A stretch of DNA of 64,000 bases from assembly GCA_015501585.1 (NCBI GenBank), contig JADNRY010000034.1, positions 186,001 to 250,000 on the forward strand, read 5' to 3'. The notes under the pieces are model-generated. The model searched no databases. It was not told the origin of the DNA and saw only the letters and a program-made list of their open reading frames with translations. A program made the translations under genes and the position numbers. The DNA comes from Rhodocollybia butyracea (lineage: Eukaryota > Basidiomycota > Agaricomycetes > Agaricales > Omphalotaceae). Below are positions 49,648-59,904 of the stretch, piece by piece (positions within the stretch are counted from its first letter, which is position 1; the number at the start of each line of letters is the position of its first letter).

Positions 49648-50530
49648 GCAGTAGTGGTGCTGGGGCCCCGGCCACATGTATCCTACCAAATACATCACTA
49701 AAATGTCTGAAACAATATATACTCATTATATTCTCTGGAATCTGGCATCAGCCCCACCACTCATGGCAGGGTATGATACCTGAGTTAACACGCTACTCCC
49801 CCCCATTGATCATGCCCATCATGAGTTATCATTTTCTGTCACAGTGACTTCAGATGATCATGCATGGTAGGGGTTATCATGCATTGTGAGGTTGATCATG
49901 GCCAGGGCAAAATAAGAAAAATTAAAAAGCCAAAAATAATACAAAGAGGTCGGGTATTACATAATACGACTCTTAATGCAGCAGCAAGGTCACAAACACA
50001 GGTGGAGGTAAATGATACCGGCGTGGTTCGAACCCGCGACCTCAAGCTAAGAGAGCGCTTAGACCATATACTTGAGACGCGTTACCACTACGCCAGAGCA
50101 TGCTTGTTAGGATCTACGTTTTTGCTTAATATATAGGGAAAGGGGCCAAATTTTTTTAACTTCACCTAATCATTCCCGACCCTTTTTTTACTTTTTCTCG
50201 CCCTTTTCACTTCAGTTTTTGGATCATTCAGCTAGCACCATGATATGTACTTTATAATCAGTTGTGATCATGATAACAGCATGATAACCAGTTATAATTG
50301 TGACAAGGGCATGATAACCACATTATAATATGCATATCATTGTGACAAGGCTGTTATACCTTCTCAGAATCATGATGAGCATGATAACTCCTTCTCATTA
50401 TAATATCAAAGGATAATCTTGTTATCATGCCACAAAATTATTCCAGACTTTTATAAACCTATGTAAAGTGTTATATTGTTTTGGACATTTTGGTGATGTA
50501 CATGCCTGGCATAGCGTCTACAATGCCGCA
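49648..50530. mobile_element. 883-bp non-autonomous DNA transposon (MITE-like)
   Basis: It is delimited by comparison with the empty site after SDR copy 3, where gcgttgag is continuous at about 54386-54394. Here gcgttg (to 49647) and ttgag (from 50531) flank the insert, implying a 3-bp TTG target duplication. The inner terminal repeats match strongly: 49691-49719 against the complement of 50472-50500 (26 of 29 positions). The outermost 20-30 bp are weaker. The word catgataac occurs four times in the right half, and its complement gttatcatg occurs once in each half. No transposase frame is present. A tRNA-like segment lies in the centre. Confidence 0.75.
50013..50103 (-). other. tRNA-like sequence inside the transposon
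   Basis: On the minus strand there is a good A box (TGGCGTAGTGG), a D-stem GCGT/ACGC and a B box (GGTTCGAACC). A 6-bp stem (CTCAAG/CTTGAG) lies where the anticodon stem should be. The acceptor ends pair poorly, one T-stem pair is mismatched and no anticodon with a normal U33 context can be assigned. T-rich runs follow downstream on the minus strand. It is better read as a tRNA relic or tRNA-derived SINE piece than as a working tRNA gene. Confidence 0.5.
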
Positions 50531-50917
50531 TTGAGCTGTCTTTGAAGGCGAATAAAACGGGCTTGCCTACCCATAACTTCAGTTATAGCGTCTGAACCGA
50601 CATCTGACCATACCGTTAATAGGAAAAATCACCAAGGATAAATCACCAAGATCAATACTATTGCAATCATTACTATAAACACAGCGCTTTTAGGCTGTAA
50701 AGCGTAGAGCTCACGGGTCCAGAAAATTAGTTGACATCTTTGGGATCCAATAATGGTCCTATCAAGTTGGTGAAACCTTGTCCCGTTTGCTGGAAACGGT
50801 TTAGAGACCAGGCATGAGGAAGTCAGAGCTCAAACGTAGTTAGTATACCAAGTACCCTGGTAATTGTATGTATAGTTAGTCGCAAGAAATCACAAATTGT
50901 TGCGCCGTCCTAATCGA
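50531..50917. other. Intergenic part of array module 2
   Basis: Matches the interval 54393-54765 of module 3 (for example ctttgaaggcgaataaaacgg, cataacttcag). No gene is seen. Confidence 0.5.
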
Positions 50918-52316
50918 TCAGTGACAACCTTTCCAGACGTTCGTCATCCAATCTACCCAATCTATTGTATCAATCCACTTCGATGATTTCTCAAATTCAG
51001 CACCTAGAAAGTCCCTCGAAAATATCTGTCCCACTTCAAGCGCCATGCTAGGGGGAAGCAGGCAAGCGTTCAAATACAGGTCAACTCTCTTCAAAGTGCA
51101 TTTCGACCATTTCAACATTTCTTTCAACTCGCTGAGGAGGGCTTCCGGTTCGAATGTCGCTTCACAATTCATCGCGCCAAACGGTGTGACTTTCAGTCGT
51201 GTCAAATTGGGAAGATGGACGGAACTCTAGGCATTGCGGTCAAAATGATCACTAGACGTACCGAGTTCCAACACTGAGAGGATGGGGTGCGGGAAGGCGT
51301 CATGTACATTGGAAGGGGGTGTATTGACATGGCTAGCAACGAACGAGTCGACTTTCAATTCTTTTAACAAAGAACATCTTCGGAGTAGGCCTACAAGAGA
51401 GTGCCCGACATAATTACCGACTTTCAAGGCCGTCAAAGTGTCCAGATTGATTGTGTCTGTTTCTAAGAGAGCGGAAACTTCCAGTTTCTGGAGGGGAGGA
51501 ATATAGTAAAACATCGGGGCAAGACGATTCTGGCGCAGGTTACCATCGAATATGAACTGAATGCTCAGTTCTTCAAGAAGAGGGAAAAGTGACTCGGACC
51601 CGGAACGAGCAAGTTCGGCGTCAAACAGATGAAGAATTTTATCGCCAACATCTAATGTAGCGACCTGTGAAACTTTAAGGACCTCCATCGGTTCGCCCGG
51701 TTCACCAATGTGCCCAAAACATTTAAATGAGCGGGAGCAATGGTATTGCTCTCCACGTTAATCCTGATGTCCATTGGCACATAAGATCCTGAGTGCAGAA
51801 TACATTCCTGCATAAACTTGAGCACCTGGAGGGAGCTGATATCGTCGTCTCCTATTGGGAGATCGATACCGATGCGTGACCAGAACTCAGGGCGCTCAAG
51901 AGCCTCGTTTCGCCACCGGGCGCAAACCCAGGTGAGCGTGAAGATTGTGCCACGCAGCCTCCTAGGTTTTACAAAAGATCTATACCTAATTTGGTATTTC
52001 GTCCCAATGACAAGGTCGAAAATTTCGGTCAAAATTTCCGATGGAACAGTTTGGATAAGAGCAAGAGGGGATTCCTGAAGATCTAGCGTTTTCAAGATCT
52101 GAAGACGGATTATAAGGTCTGGATAGAGATCTAAATCGCTGCGAGTACGGGCGATAAGAGCGCGTAGATGGGCTCTTTCTACGGATGAGCTGGGGATATT
52201 GTCGATTCTGATCTTGATGAGGATTTACGCTGGTATGCAGAGTAGAGGATTTGATCTGACTGGAAAGACTCCACAGAAATAATCGTTGAGCTGCGTGAAT
52301 CGGTGCTGAACGCCAT
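50918..52316 (-). pseudogene. F-box/LRR pseudogene, array copy B
   Basis: The protein can be followed through several frames. The start is at 52316. The F-box lies at about 52060-52010 (LIQTVPSEILTEIFDLVIG), then RRLRGTIFTLTWVCARWRNEAL. The LRR-like part at 51660-51250 reads FDAELARSGSESLFPLLEEL, then YYIPPLQKLEVSALLETD and HSLVGLLRRCSLLKELKVDSF. The tail reads KWIDTIDWVDWMT. Frame changes occur near 52090, 51660 and 51215. It is less decayed than copy A. Confidence 0.75.
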
Positions 52317-52865
52317 GACAGTAAAAAACGAAAAGTGTACGGCAACGAGAATGTGACTGTTCTGGCTAACCGTCAGTCAAGTAGCGAAGAAGCCAACAGG
52401 ACTGTGACCTGTGTTTGACGTCCTCCCTCAGCGCTCTGCGCCACTAGTGCAAAATACATTGCAAATTTCTAGTTTAAAACAGCGGACAATGATATGTCAA
52501 TGTCTACAAGTAAAGCAAACACTCACCAAGATTCCACTTTTACTTTTTCTCAAGGCCAGACTCAACACCGAACTAGCCCGACTAGCTGTAGTAGTAGGCG
52601 GGCAATAATAATTAATTCAAGCTCGAACTGTAGGCCTAGCTGGGGATCAGGCAGGGATTTAGGCACGATTAGGCTTAAATTAGCCTAGCTAGCTGTCTTT
52701 TGTGAAGAGAATACTCGTTCACATATAAATAAATTTAAGATCGACCGAAGATCACGTGTGCCCTGGATCACGGCATAAGTACGGCATCCTTGCTTCGCTG
52801 CTTTCGCTACTTACTGATAGTGACATGGGAACTGCAGTTACTTCCATTAAACCCACCCCCTCATC
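52317..52865. other. SDR copy 3 upstream region
   Basis: The last 60 bases match the 5' flank of SDR copy 2 (cagttacttccattaaaccc). A segment at about 52600-52690 rich in taggc words is not seen before copy 2 and may be a small insertion. No gene is seen. Confidence 0.4.
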
Positions 52866-54099
52866 ATGTTCGGTCTATTCTCGCAAAAGCCTCAATGGAA
52901 TGTCTCATCCATCCCCGACTTGAGTGGTCGCGTTGCAATCGTGACAGGGGGAAACACCGGTCTTGGTTTCGTGTCGTGTCGTGAACTTGCTCGCAAGGGA
53001 GCTAGAGTATAGTGAGTATTGCACCCACAAATTTTTTTCGCGACCTTCAGACACTGAATCAACAAAGTATGCTATCGAGAACAGAATCTCGCGCGCTAGC
53101 CGCCATCGAAAAGATTAAAAAAGAACTAGGACCCGAGATCGACCCCAAAGTCGAGTATATCAACTTTGACTTGCAGAGCCTCAAGACAGGACATGAGGCT
53201 GCGGAGGAGCTTATGAAACGTGAGACAAGGCTAGATATCCTAATTAACAATGCCGGAATCGTAAGCATAGGATGTCTTGTCGGCGTGCTATATCTGAACT
53301 TTGGGACTATCTCAGATGGCGACGCCGTATGAACTCGGGCCAGACGGAATTGAGGGCCAAGCGTGCAACGGAACTGGACATTTTGCTTTAACCGTCGCTT
53401 TACTTCCTCTCTTGAAAAAGACTGCCACGTTGCCAGAATCACACGTACGAATAGTGAACATTACCAGCATTGTATATAATCTTGCCCGGCTTGGAACTCC
53501 GGATTTTTCCTCTCTAGAGGGACTAAATCAAAAGTCTTGGTCAACATGGGGCAGGTATGGGATGTCCAAATTATCAGTAAGTAGAAACAGTTTGTTTTTG
53601 GCAGGATATTCGTTTACTGATAGGAAATGTACAGAATATCCTATTCACTAATGAGCTTCAGAAGCGTCTAGACCAGGATGGGATATATTGCGTTTCCGTT
53701 CATCCTGGACCTGTGGCCACCGAGCTCTATCGTGGTAGGCAGTCTTTTCCTATTCTTATTGTATTCCAGTAATTTTCTTCTTTACAACAGGTCCTCTACA
53801 ATCTTGGCCATTTCTTGCATCATTACTCCGAATTCTAAACATGTTGTACTACACTCCAGAAGAAGGTGCTCTCACCCACCTATATGCGGCAACTTCGTTG
53901 GAAGTAGAGGAAAAGAAACTGAAGTATTTGTTTTCTCGCAATTTGAGTATCCAATACTGATAATTTTGAATCCAGAGCTGGACTTCTTTTCCCTACTGCC
54001 AAGCCGACAGCAAAAGCAGCACTTGCGGAAGACAAGGACGGTAAATTAGGTGTACAATTCTGGAATCTCTGCGAAGCGCTTGTTAAACAGAAGGCTTGA
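52866..54099 (+). CDS. Short-chain dehydrogenase/reductase, array copy 3
   Basis: Same exon plan as copies 1 and 2. It reads MFGLFSQKPQWN, TGGNTGLG, VYMLSRTESRALAA, DILINNAGI, MATPYELGPDGIEGQACNGTG, HVRIVNITSIVYNL and the catalytic YGMSK. The end reads IYCVSVHPGPVATELYRG, PLQSWPFLASLLRILNMLYYTPEEGALTHLYA, then FWNLCEALVKQKA. Splice sites are canonical and no stop interrupts it. It differs from copy 1 after the catalytic Ser region (SIVYNLARLG for SFGYNFARFG), so substrate preference could differ. Confidence 0.8.
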
Positions 54100-54765
54100 A
54101 AATGCGCTAGACATTTTTTTCCCTCACTATTGCACCTTCTGAGTAGTACTTATCGATGATACTGGACCCAAAAAAATGGAAGGCAAACAAATACTTCTTC
54201 CTGAACCAGAGATTGCACTTATTTGTTCTGTCGCGACCTGAGTGACTGTCAGGAAACACCCCATTGCGATTCGCCGCTTTTCGTCGCCATATTCTGTTAA
54301 GTTAGGCGTGGTGGCTGTACAAAATCATTAATCAATGATATGCAAACAACGATAGAGGACGGTAACTCTCTTAAGTCTCGATGGGCGTTGAGTCGTCTTT
54401 GAAGGCGAATAAAACGGGCAAGGGACAGGAACACCCCCATAACTTCAGTCATAGCGTCTGAATCGACATTTGGCGATACTTAATAGGCGAAGCCACCGAA
54501 ATCAGTACTATCACAATCAAGAGCATTAGGTACTGTAGACACCGCGCTTTTAGTCTGCAGGACGATGTCCAGAGCTCACGGGGTTCAGAAAATTAGTTTA
54601 TATTTTCGAATGCTTTAGAGATTCTGCCACCTTCTGCCGTTTGCTGGGAATGGTTCAGAGACCAAACATGAGGATGTCAGAGTAGTTAATTTATCAAGTA
54701 CGAGGCTAGTAATTCCATAGAAGAAATAATCGATTGCAAGAAAATCCGACTTATATTGCACGGTT
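54100..54765. other. Intergenic part of array module 3 (empty transposon site)
   Basis: Holds the uninterrupted counterpart (about 54386-54400) of the transposon insertion site in module 2. No gene is seen. Confidence 0.5.
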
Positions 54766-56212
54766 TTAATCGATCGTCAGCAACGACTTCAAGTTTACCA
54801 GGCGTTCTTGTTTCGTCATCCAATCTACCCAATCCACTGAATCAATCGACTTCGATACTTTCTCGAATTCAGCACCTAGAAAGTTCCCGAAGAAATTCTG
54901 TGCCATTTCAAGCGCCATGCTTGAGGGAATATCTGCGCCCAGATACAGGTCAATTCTCTTCAGGGTACATTCTGACCGTTCCAACATGTTTTTCAACTCG
55001 CCGAGCCGAAATTCCCGTTTGGTACCTGTTTCCCAGCGCATCACTTCAACTGTGAGACTAAACGGTGTGCCAACCGGTGTGATTTTCAGCTGTGTCAAAT
55101 TGGGAAGACGGACAGAACTCCAGGCACCACAGCAAAAATGGTCACAAAGTTCCAACACTGAGAGAATGGGGTGCGAGAAGTCCTGTTCATAAGGAGGGGG
55201 TGTAAAGTCGGGAAGTAAAGAGCTGGGAAAGAAGGAGTCGACTTTCAAGTCTTTTAACAAAGGACACTTTTGCAATAGGCCTACAAGAGAGTACCCGACA
55301 TATAGACCGACTTTCAAGACCTTAAGGGTGTCAAGAATGATTGCGTCTGTTTCGAACAGAGTGGAGACTTCCAGTTTCTGGAGGGGAGGGATATAGTAAA
55401 ACATCGAGGCAAGATGATTCTGGCGCAGGTCACCATCGAATATGAACCGAATGCTCAGTTCTTCAAGAAGAGGGAAAAGGGACTCGGACCCGGAACGAGC
55501 AAGTTCGGCTTCAAACAGACGAAGAATTCTATCGCCAACCCCTAATGTGGACCCGTGAAGCTTTAAGGTCCTCCATCGGTTCGCCCGGTTTACTAATGTG
55601 CCCAAAACATCAAAATGAGCAGAAGCAATGGTATGACTACCCTCCACGTTAATCCTGATGTCCATTGGGACATAAGATCCTGAGTGCAGAATACATGCCT
55701 GCATGAAGTTAAGCACCTGGAGGGAGCGGAGATCGCTGCCTCCTATTGGGATATCGATACCTATGCATGACCATAATACAGGGCACGAAAGAGCCTCGTT
55801 TCGCCACCGGGCGCAAACCCAGGTGAGCGTGAAGACTGTGCCACGCAGCTTCCTAGGTGAAGACATATATATAACTGATTTCAGCCCTCCCAATAGCAAG
55901 GTCAAATATTTCGGTCAAAACTTCCGATGGAAGAGTTCGGATGGGAGCAAGAAGCGATTCCTGAAGCTCTAGCGTTTTCAAGATCTGAAGACGGGTCATA
56001 GTGTCTGAGCAAACATCTAAATCGCTGCGAGTACGGACTATAAGAGCGCGAATATGGGCTCTTTCTTTGAACGAGTTCGGGATATTGTTGAATCTGATGT
56101 TGGTGAGGAATTTTTGAGCGCTATGCTGGTATGCAGAGTAGAGCAATTGATCTGGCTGGAAAGACTCCGCAGAATTGAGTGTTGGGTTGCGTAAGTCAGT
56201 GCTGGACGCCAT
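54766..56212 (-). pseudogene. F-box/LRR gene with one frameshift, array copy C
   Basis: The N-terminal part (56212 to about 55853) reads MASSTDLRNPTLNS through the F-box (IRTLPSEVLTEIFDLAIG) and then stops. The rest (55905-54766, 379 codons) continues in another frame from PRKLRGTVFTLTWVCARW to the tail KSIDSVDWVDWMT. Comparison with copy D (EMGYPKISYISSETPKKLRG) places the break at about 55860-55895. Otherwise the frame is long and clean, so the loss is recent or the break is an assembly error. Confidence 0.75.
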
Positions 56213-56452
56213 GACAGTAAAAATGAACAGCGTAACAGCGACGAGAGTGCAACTAGCCTGGACAGCTGTTAGTTAAGGAATAAAAGTCGTTGGAGGCAAG
56301 GTAAATGTCGGAACTTTTAAATTGATACTTATAACGATATTATGTATTCGGGCCGGACCTCAAAAAAACCAAAAATTCTGTCAAGGTTGTGGCTACCTAG
56401 CCTCCAGGCAACCTGGTAATTATATACAAGAAAATAGAAATTATGGCGCGGT

Positions 56453-57898
56453 TCATCTCAAGGTATCAAAAGCCCTTTTTCGCTGACAACTTTCTTGGTT
56501 CGTCATCCAATCTATCCAATCCACTGAATCGATCCATTTTGAAGCCTTCTCAAATCTTGCATCTAGAAAGACCCTAGAAAACGTCCGTGCTATTTTAAGC
56601 GCAATGCTAGTAGAAAGTTCTTGTGCGTTCAAATACAAGTCAATTCTCTCCAAGGGGCATTTCGACCGTTCCAGCGTTTCTTTCAGCTCGCTAAGCTGGG
56701 TTTGCGGTTCGAAATCTCTCTCCCAATCTATCGCGTCAACCATGAGACCAACCGGGGTGACTGTCAGTCGTGTCAAATTGGGAAGATGGATGGAGCTCCA
56801 GGCACCGTAGTCAAAACGATCACCGAGTCCCAACACTGAGAGAATGGGGTGCGAGAAGCCTTGTGTATCGGGAGGGGGTGTATGAACTCGACTGGCAACG
56901 AAGGAGTCGACTTTCAAGTCCTCTAACAAAGGACACTTTCGGAGTAGGCCTGCAAGAGAGTGCCCAGCATATATACCAACTTTCAAGATTGTCAAAGTGT
57001 CCAGATTGGCTGTGTCTGTTTCAAAGAGAGTGGAGACTTCCAATTTCTGGAGGGGAGGGATATAGTACAGCACTGAGGCAAGACGATTCTGGATTATGTT
57101 ACCATCGAATGGGAACTGAATGCTCAATTCTTCAAGAAGAGGGAAAAGAGACTCGGACCCGGAGCGAGCAAGTTCGGCGTCAAACAGACGAAGAATTTTA
57201 TGATCGACACCTGATGTGAACCCGTGAAGCTTTAAGGACCTCCATCGGTTCGCCCGATTTACCAATGTGTCCAAAACATTAACATGAGTGGAAGGAATAC
57301 CATTGCTATTGTACCTCATAACAATTGTGACGTCCATTGGCACACAAGATCCTGAGCGCATAATGCATTCCTGCATGAACTCGAGCACCTGGACGGAACA
57401 GAGACTGCGATGCCCTGGAAGATCAACATATATGCGTGACCAGAATGCAGCGCGCAACAGAGCCTCCTTTCGCCACCTGGCGCAAACCCAGGTGAGAGGG
57501 AAGATTGTGCCACGCAGTTTCTTAGGGGTTTCTGAAGATATATAACTGATTTTGGGGTATCCCATCTCAGTAACAAGGTTAAAGATTTCGATCAAAATTT
57601 CCGATGGGAGAGTTCGGATGGGGGTAAGAAGGGATTCCTGGAGCTCTAGTGTTTTCAAGATCTGAAGACGGGTTATAGGATCTGAACAAAGATCTAAATC
57701 GCTGCGAGTACGGACGATAAGAGCCCGTAGATGTACTCTTTCTTCGAACGAGTTTGGAATATTGTTGAATCTGATCTTGGTGAGGGTTTCCTCAGAGCTA
57801 CGCTGGTATGCAGAGTAGAGGATTTGATCTGGCTGGAAGGGCTCCACAGAAATGGCTGTTGGGTTGCGTGTGTCGGTGCTGGACGCGCTGGACGCCAT
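56453..57898 (-). CDS. F-box/LRR-type protein, array copy D (intact)
   Basis: Intronless frame of 481 codons from MASSASSTDTRNPT (57898; an in-frame ATG at 57955 would add 19 residues, but copy C starts at the MASS position). The F-box-like segment is TPIRTLPSEILIEIFNLV, then GTIFPLTWVCARWRKEALLRAAFWSRIYVDL, typical of agaricomycete F-box proteins. Leucine-rich repeats follow (LFPLLEELSIQF, IPPLQKLEVSTLF, LAGLLRKCPLLEDLKVDSF, HLPNLTRLTVTP). It is a probable SCF substrate receptor; the target is unknown. It is the only copy of four in the array with an open frame. Confidence 0.8.
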   Translation of the reverse strand: MASSASSTDTRNPTAISVEPFQPDQILYSAYQRSSEETLTKIRFNNIPNSFEERVHLRALIVRTRSDLDLCSDPITRLQILKTLELQESLLTPIRTLPSEILIEIFNLVTEMGYPKISYISSETPKKLRGTIFPLTWVCARWRKEALLRAAFWSRIYVDLPGHRSLCSVQVLEFMQECIMRSGSCVPMDVTIVMRYNSNGIPSTHVNVLDTLVNRANRWRSLKLHGFTSGVDHKILRLFDAELARSGSESLFPLLEELSIQFPFDGNIIQNRLASVLYYIPPLQKLEVSTLFETDTANLDTLTILKVGIYAGHSLAGLLRKCPLLEDLKVDSFVASRVHTPPPDTQGFSHPILSVLGLGDRFDYGAWSSIHLPNLTRLTVTPVGLMVDAIDWERDFEPQTQLSELKETLERSKCPLERIDLYLNAQELSTSIALKIARTFSRVFLDARFEKASKWIDSVDWIDWMTNQESCQRKRAFDTLR

Positions 57899-58289
57899 GA
57901 CACTAAGAACGAAGAGTGTATGTACGGTAACGAGAGTGCAACTATCCCGGCCCAATCCCGACTAGCCGTTATTAGCTAGCGAAGAAAAGTCAACAAGACT
58001 CGGTGAGCCCGGCCAATGTTTGTAAGCGGCGTGCCTAATTCTTTTCTCGTACTACTACTAGGCCATAATCGATCGCTCGCCCAAGCTGCTAAATGCTGCA
58101 CGGTGGATTTGCACGTTACTCTACTGAGTACTGGAACCAGGTAAGTAGAATGACATTGCCAAGGATACAAAGTCGACTGTCAAAGTATAATTACAGTGAT
58201 GTCTTGTCTCCCATAAGTAAACTCACCCTGGGAAGCGAGCTTGATTTAAGTGAACGGTTTAGCAATCGTCTCAGAACCCAACCCTCATC

Positions 58290-59510
58290 ATGTTCGGTTT
58301 ATTCTCGCAAAAGCCTCAATGGAATATCTCTTCCATTCCCGACTTGACTGGCCGCGTTGCAATTGTGACAGGAGGAAACGCTGGCATTGGATTTGTTACG
58401 TGCCGTGAACTTGCGCGGAAGGGCGCAAGAGTGTAGTCAGTATTCCAGCAACAGCTCCTCTGGTAGCAAATATACTCAAGTGGCGAAGTATGCTGTCTAG
58501 GACAGAATCTCGTGCTCTGGCTGCCATCGAACAAATTAAGCAAGAGCTGGGACCCAGTGTGGATTCCAAGCTGCAGTATATCAACTTCGACCTGCAGAGC
58601 CTCAAGACTGGCAAAAAGGCCGCTGAAGAGTTTATGGAACAGGAGACGAGGCTAGATATCTTGGTCAACAATGCTGGAATTGTAAGTCGCGTTTCTGTTT
58701 AAAATGCGGCATCTAAACTGGTACCGCTGTAGATGGCGATGCCATACGAACTTGGACCCGACGGAATCGAGATTCAGGCGTGCAACGGAACTGGACATTT
58801 CGCTCTAACTATCCCTCTGCTTCCGCTCTTGAAACAGACTGCTGCATTGCCAAACTCGCACGTACGAATAGTGAACGTCACCAGCCAGGGATATCACTTT
58901 GCGCGCTCTGTAACGCCTGATTTTTCGTCTCTCGAAAGGCTGAATCAAAAGACGTGGTCAACCATGGGTAGATATGGGCTATCGAAATTAACGGTTAGTA
59001 CGTATCTTCTGATTACGCTTCGTTTACTAACTGACCAAGTACAGAACATTCTATTCAGTAACGAACTTCAGAAACGTTTAGATCGGGATGGTATATATTG
59101 CGTTTCCGTTCATCCTGGAGTCGTAAACACGGCACTTTATCGCGGTGGGTAGACATTGCAATCGCAATTTTCTTCATTTTCATCTTTTTCGCAGGTGCTG
59201 AGCATTCCTGGCCATTTGTTACACCCCTTATCCGATTTCTTACAAAGTTCTACTTGACCCCAGAACAAGGTGCACTCACGCAACTTTACGCTGCGACTTC
59301 GTTGGAAGTGGAGGAAAAGAACCTGAAGTAATTGATTCTTACAGCCAATTCGTTCTGCGCTGACGATTTAAATCTTTTCAACTCAGAGCTGCGTTTCTCG
59401 TTCCGGTTGCCAAGCACACAGGCAAAGCCTCTCTCGCGGAGGACAAGGACGGTAGATTAGGTGGGCAATTTTGGGATCTCTGCGAGGCGCTTGTGAAGCA
59501 GAAAACTTGA
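58290..59510 (+). CDS. Short-chain dehydrogenase/reductase, array copy 4 (divergent)
   Basis: Same family and exon plan as copies 1-3 but more distant. It reads MFGLFSQKPQWNISSIPDLTG, TGGNAGIG, VYMLSRTESRALAAIEQI, DILVNNAGI, MAMPYELGPDGIEIQACNGTG, HVRIVNVTSQGYHF and the catalytic YGLSK. The end reads IYCVSVHPGVVNTALYRG, AEHSWPFVTPLIRFLTKFYLTPEQGAL, then FWDLCEALVKQKT. The first intron starts with GTCAGT where the others have GTGAGT. It is open throughout and the likely outgroup of the array. Confidence 0.85.
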
Positions 59511-59904
59511 GAAATGCATTGGATCGGCGTCGATTTGCAGAGATATATATATACGGAATAGTAGATGATGGTATTGTGCATTATACCCGGGACACACGAA
59601 CGTTTAATTCCGAGCGTGGTATCGAGATATTAGTACATCGACGCGCAAGAACAATAGTGTTCGAAAGAATTTAACCAACACGACTCGGTATGCAGCAATC
59701 TGAGGAGCGATCGTGAAGGCTGCATCAGGGAACTGCCAAGCTCGTGTGTAAAACTAATCATGGATTGTCAGCATAGAGCAAAGAAATACACAGGAATGGT
59801 TACTGGAAAAATATAAAAGTTACACTTGCTATGATGGATATACGAGAGACTCTAAATGGTACGCTCATGCGTGAGGTAAAACGAGGGTGGCACTATGTGG
59901 AAAA
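59511..59904. other. Intergenic region between convergent genes
   Basis: Shared 3' flank of SDR copy 4 and the carrier gene. No gene is seen. Confidence 0.4.

Larger units (their letters stand above)
44029..59510. repeat. Tandem array of SDR (+) / F-box-LRR (-) modules
   Basis: Four SDR genes on plus (44029, 48128, 52866, 58290) alternate with F-box/LRR genes or relics on minus (46276-47663, 50918-52316, 54766-56212, 56453-57898). Exons, introns and short 5' flanks are shared among the first three modules. Start-to-start spacing is 4.10, 4.74 and 5.42 kb. The second includes an 883-bp transposon and the third an extra F-box gene. Confidence 0.85.
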
